Source: Bacillus_BD sp050389805 (lineage in GTDB: Bacteria; Bacillota; Bacilli; Bacillales; Cytobacillaceae). From it: a stretch of DNA of 64,000 nucleotides. Made by a program: the position numbers and the translations under genes. Positions 62,413-64,000 of the stretch are shown piece after piece; the first letter of the stretch is position 1, and each line of letters starts with the position of its first letter. Below the pieces are notes generated by a model. That model was not told where the DNA came from, searched no databases, and was given only the letters and a program-made list of their open reading frames with translations. The DNA lies in NCBI RefSeq assembly GCF_050389805.1, contig NZ_CP130945.1, positions 2,232,001 to 2,296,000 on the forward strand, given 5' to 3'.

Positions 62413-62812
62413 AACATGAAATGGTGAGTAGTCGCGGCTCATGTGTACATGAGTTGAGGAAAGTCCAGGCTCGCCCGGTGCTGAGATGCCCGGAGTGTTC
62501 GTGCCATCTGCAAAGGTGGGCAGAGAGGAATCTCTGACGGCGGAGAAATTAGCTAAGGTCCTGATGGATAGGTTGAAAGTATCCTGAAAGTGCCATAGTA
62601 ACGGAGTTCTTCTGGAAACGGAAGAAATGGAACGAGGTAAACCCCTCGAGCGAGCAACCCAAACTTAGGTAGGGGCACCATCCTGTGGGAAATGAACCGA
62701 AAGGATGGATCGGTCAAATTGATCGATAGTTATATGACTACACCTGTTGTGCAAGATTGGCATCGTTATAGCACACAGGAACAGAACCTGGCTTACAGCC
62801 ATTTCATGGGCC
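62413..62812 (+). ncRNA. rnpB: RNase P RNA, Bacillus (B) type
   Basis: Conserved segments in order: GAGGAAAGTCCAGGCTCGC, GGTGCTGAGATGCCCGGAGT with GTTCGTGCC, GAAAGTGCCATAGTAACGGA, GGTAAACCCCTCGAGCGAGC with AACCCAA, and the 3' CTGGCTTACAG. The ends pair as CATGAAATGG with CCATTTCATG to form helix P1. Length about 400 nt fits the B type. It cleaves tRNA 5' leaders together with RnpA. Confidence 0.96.
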
Positions 62813-62895
62813 AAATCATCTACATTTTTTAACTTCCTTCAGTAGAAGTCTCCCATTTTAAAAGTTATGAGATGAATGCCAGCTTTTATCAATTT

Positions 62896-63015
62896 AGTGG
62901 GGTTCAAACCTTGACTGAATGAAGTTAAGCCTCCGGCGGATGTCACGGATTTTTTATGGGTAATTTCTCGAGCGAGCTCGAGAAAATCCGGACGCAAATT
63001 CTCTCGTAGAATTTG
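62896..63015. repeat. Palindromic intergenic element between rnpB and scr
   Basis: It contains AAGCCTCCGGCGGATGTCAC, then CGGATTTT ... AAAATCCGGACGCAAATTC enclosing the perfect hairpin TTTCTCGAGC-GA-GCTCGAGAAA (62968-62989). This has the look of a dispersed Bacillus palindromic element. It is absent from the relic copy, where rnpB and scr parts are only 28 bp apart. Confidence 0.6.
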
Positions 63016-63048
63016 ATAATAACATAAGGTATGGATTTCATATACATA

Positions 63049-63318
63049 CCGTGCTAGATGGGGAGTTAGCGGTGCCCTGTTACCCGCAATCCGCTATAGC
63101 GGGGTTGAGTGCCTATTTGAGGCTTGAACATGTAAGGTCTGCCTTATAGAAGTGAACGTTGACAATTGGGTCCTGCGCAATGGGAACCTATGAAATTGGT
63201 CAGGTCCGGAAGGAAGCAGCCATAAGTAGACTTTTCCATGTGCCGTGGGGTAGCCTAGTTCGAGTTCTCTTTTGTACGTAACGCTTGGTTGTTCCTGTCG
63301 AGAATAGGCTGCACGGTT
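63049..63318 (+). ncRNA. scr: Signal recognition particle RNA with Alu domain (scRNA)
   Basis: Begins CCGTGCTAGATGGGGAGTTA with GCGGTGCCCTG and ends GGCTGCACGG, which pairs with the 5' end. The S-domain core is GGTCAGGTCCGGAAGGAAGC with AGCC, and GGGTCCTGCGCAATGGGAAC precedes it. The length of about 270 nt shows the Alu domain typical of Bacillus, unlike the 4.5S RNA of enterobacteria. It guides membrane proteins with Ffh. Confidence 0.96.
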
Positions 63319-63327
63319 TACATAGTA

Positions 63328-63383
63328 TAGGTCGGTACTTCGAATGGTATTAATGAAACCATTCGAAGTCCCGACCTTTTTGC
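63328..63383 (+). terminator. Terminator of scr
   Basis: AGGTCGGTACTTCGAATGGT pairs with ACCATTCGAAGTCCCGACCT, one mismatch, and is followed by TTTTGC. Confidence 0.88.
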
Positions 63384-63706
63384 TTTAAACCTACTGGAGA
63401 TGGGGAGATACAATGATAAACAGAGGATATTCTAACTATTTCTATTAAGTTATTGAAAAATTCAGTTAATTGGTGCAAAATAATAAATAGACATAAAGTA
63501 AAGCGGTTTCACATATAAAAACTCAATCGACTGCGTTTGCCTCGGACTTAGCCGCATCTCCAACATTTATACATTGCCACATGAATCAACCGACTTCTAA
63601 ATGGATTCAAAACAAACAGACCTATACGTAAATTGAAAGACCTTCCAACCTAGTATCACTCTACCTCTTAGACAAAAGAAAATGTCAAAAAGAAAGTGGT
63701 GGATAA
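63384..63706. other. Intergenic region
   Basis: No gene or clear regulatory site was recognised in these 323 bp. A sigma-54 type GG/GC promoter for the following gene was looked for and not found with confidence. Confidence 0.35.
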
Positions 63707-64000
63707 ATGTTAACGGAACTTTATTTTAATGAAAATCTTCATGTTGAAAAAAATGGTTCTCTTTACTTAGGTGACGATCGCTCTATTCTTATATCTGTTT
63801 CCGCCTTTAAAACCCTTCGAAAAAATTTAATTCAAAACATTGGAAGTGAAAGAATAAAAGGGTTTTTATTCCGTCATGGCTGGGAGAATGGACAGGAAGA
63901 TGCTAAAAAGGTATTAAAGAAAAATTTGAAAGATATAAAAGAAGCCATTTATTATGGTCCCATTCTCCATCGGTTGAGAGGAAATGCCGATATCGAGGTT
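63707..64000 (+). CDS. XylR N-terminal domain protein, probable sigma-54-type activator (partial)
   Basis: The first 98 residues are visible before the window ends. NENLHVEKNGSLYLGDDRSI and IGSERIKGFLFRHGWENGQE with DAKK match the XylR_N domain, which in XylR/DmpR activators binds the effector compound. The continuation is expected to have a V4R domain and an AAA+ sigma-54 interaction domain, but it lies outside the window. AGAAAGTGGTGG stands before the ATG. Confidence 0.8.
   Translation, partial: MLTELYFNENLHVEKNGSLYLGDDRSILISVSAFKTLRKNLIQNIGSERIKGFLFRHGWENGQEDAKKVLKKNLKDIKEAIYYGPILHRLRGNADIEV

Overview
The window is low-GC DNA from a Gram-positive spore-former of the family Bacillaceae (Bacillus in the broad sense). 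The evidence is strong GGAGG ribosome sites, many TTG and GTG starts, lipobox lipoproteins, a Bacillus-type RNase P RNA, a long Bacillus-type SRP RNA with an Alu domain, a preQ1-I riboswitch in front of queCDE, and gene pairs known from Bacillus such as ywnA/ywnB. No ribosomal RNA, tRNA, CRISPR array or prophage was seen.

Layout. 0.2-7.3 kb is housekeeping: DUF302 and DUF2306 proteins, a 5'-nucleotidase beside a phnE remnant, the riboswitch-controlled queC-queD-queE operon, folE (supplying the shared pterin precursor) and a general-stress flavin-type protein. 7.4-29 kb is an accessory region. It holds a frameshifted cation/proton antiporter and then a string of mostly single, unrelated small genes: a His/Tyr-rich protein, DUF3231, MepB, VanZ, DUF4825 and DUF3221 proteins, a methyltransferase, DUF2089, a BlaI/BlaR1-like pair and GNAT. 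Almost every gap between them carries a related intergenic element: two direct copies of an ACTAACGGG-type motif around a gap-specific hairpin, all in the same orientation. A group II intron sits inside one of these elements, and an IS110-family insertion sequence with a structured 3' noncoding region sits next to another. 28.7-38 kb has ywnA/ywnB with a shared palindromic operator, a phosphodiesterase lipoprotein, decayed genes (ykoP-like, dedA, ktrB, CBO0543-like), an HxlR regulator with its divergent quinone-reductase-type partner, and an M20 amidohydrolase.

38.4-46.1 kb is a complete 2-aminoethylphosphonate island. A divergent DeoR-type regulator faces an iron alcohol dehydrogenase, then phnD-phnC-phnE1-phnE2 (uptake), phnW (transamination to phosphonoacetaldehyde) and phnX (C-P cleavage). 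46.5-59.2 kb is mixed metabolism: an EamA exporter, a lipoprotein, a secreted flavinylated fumarate-reductase-like lipoprotein, a quinone reductase, metE without a visible S-box, a short-chain dehydrogenase, a decayed deoB followed by an intact purine nucleoside phosphorylase, and an MFS transporter.

59.4-63.4 kb holds a broken chimeric copy of rnpB plus the scr promoter region, then a GGDEF gene and a GNAT gene, then the intact rnpB and scr (SRP RNA) genes. The window ends inside a gene with an XylR N-terminal domain.

Main points for follow-up are the oriented intergenic element array at 8.9-28.7 kb, the putative bridge RNA of the IS110 element, the BlaR1-like receptor with a non-penicillin-binding sensor, the phn operon carrying both a hydrolase and a probable reductase for the same aldehyde, and the duplicated rnpB/scr relic.
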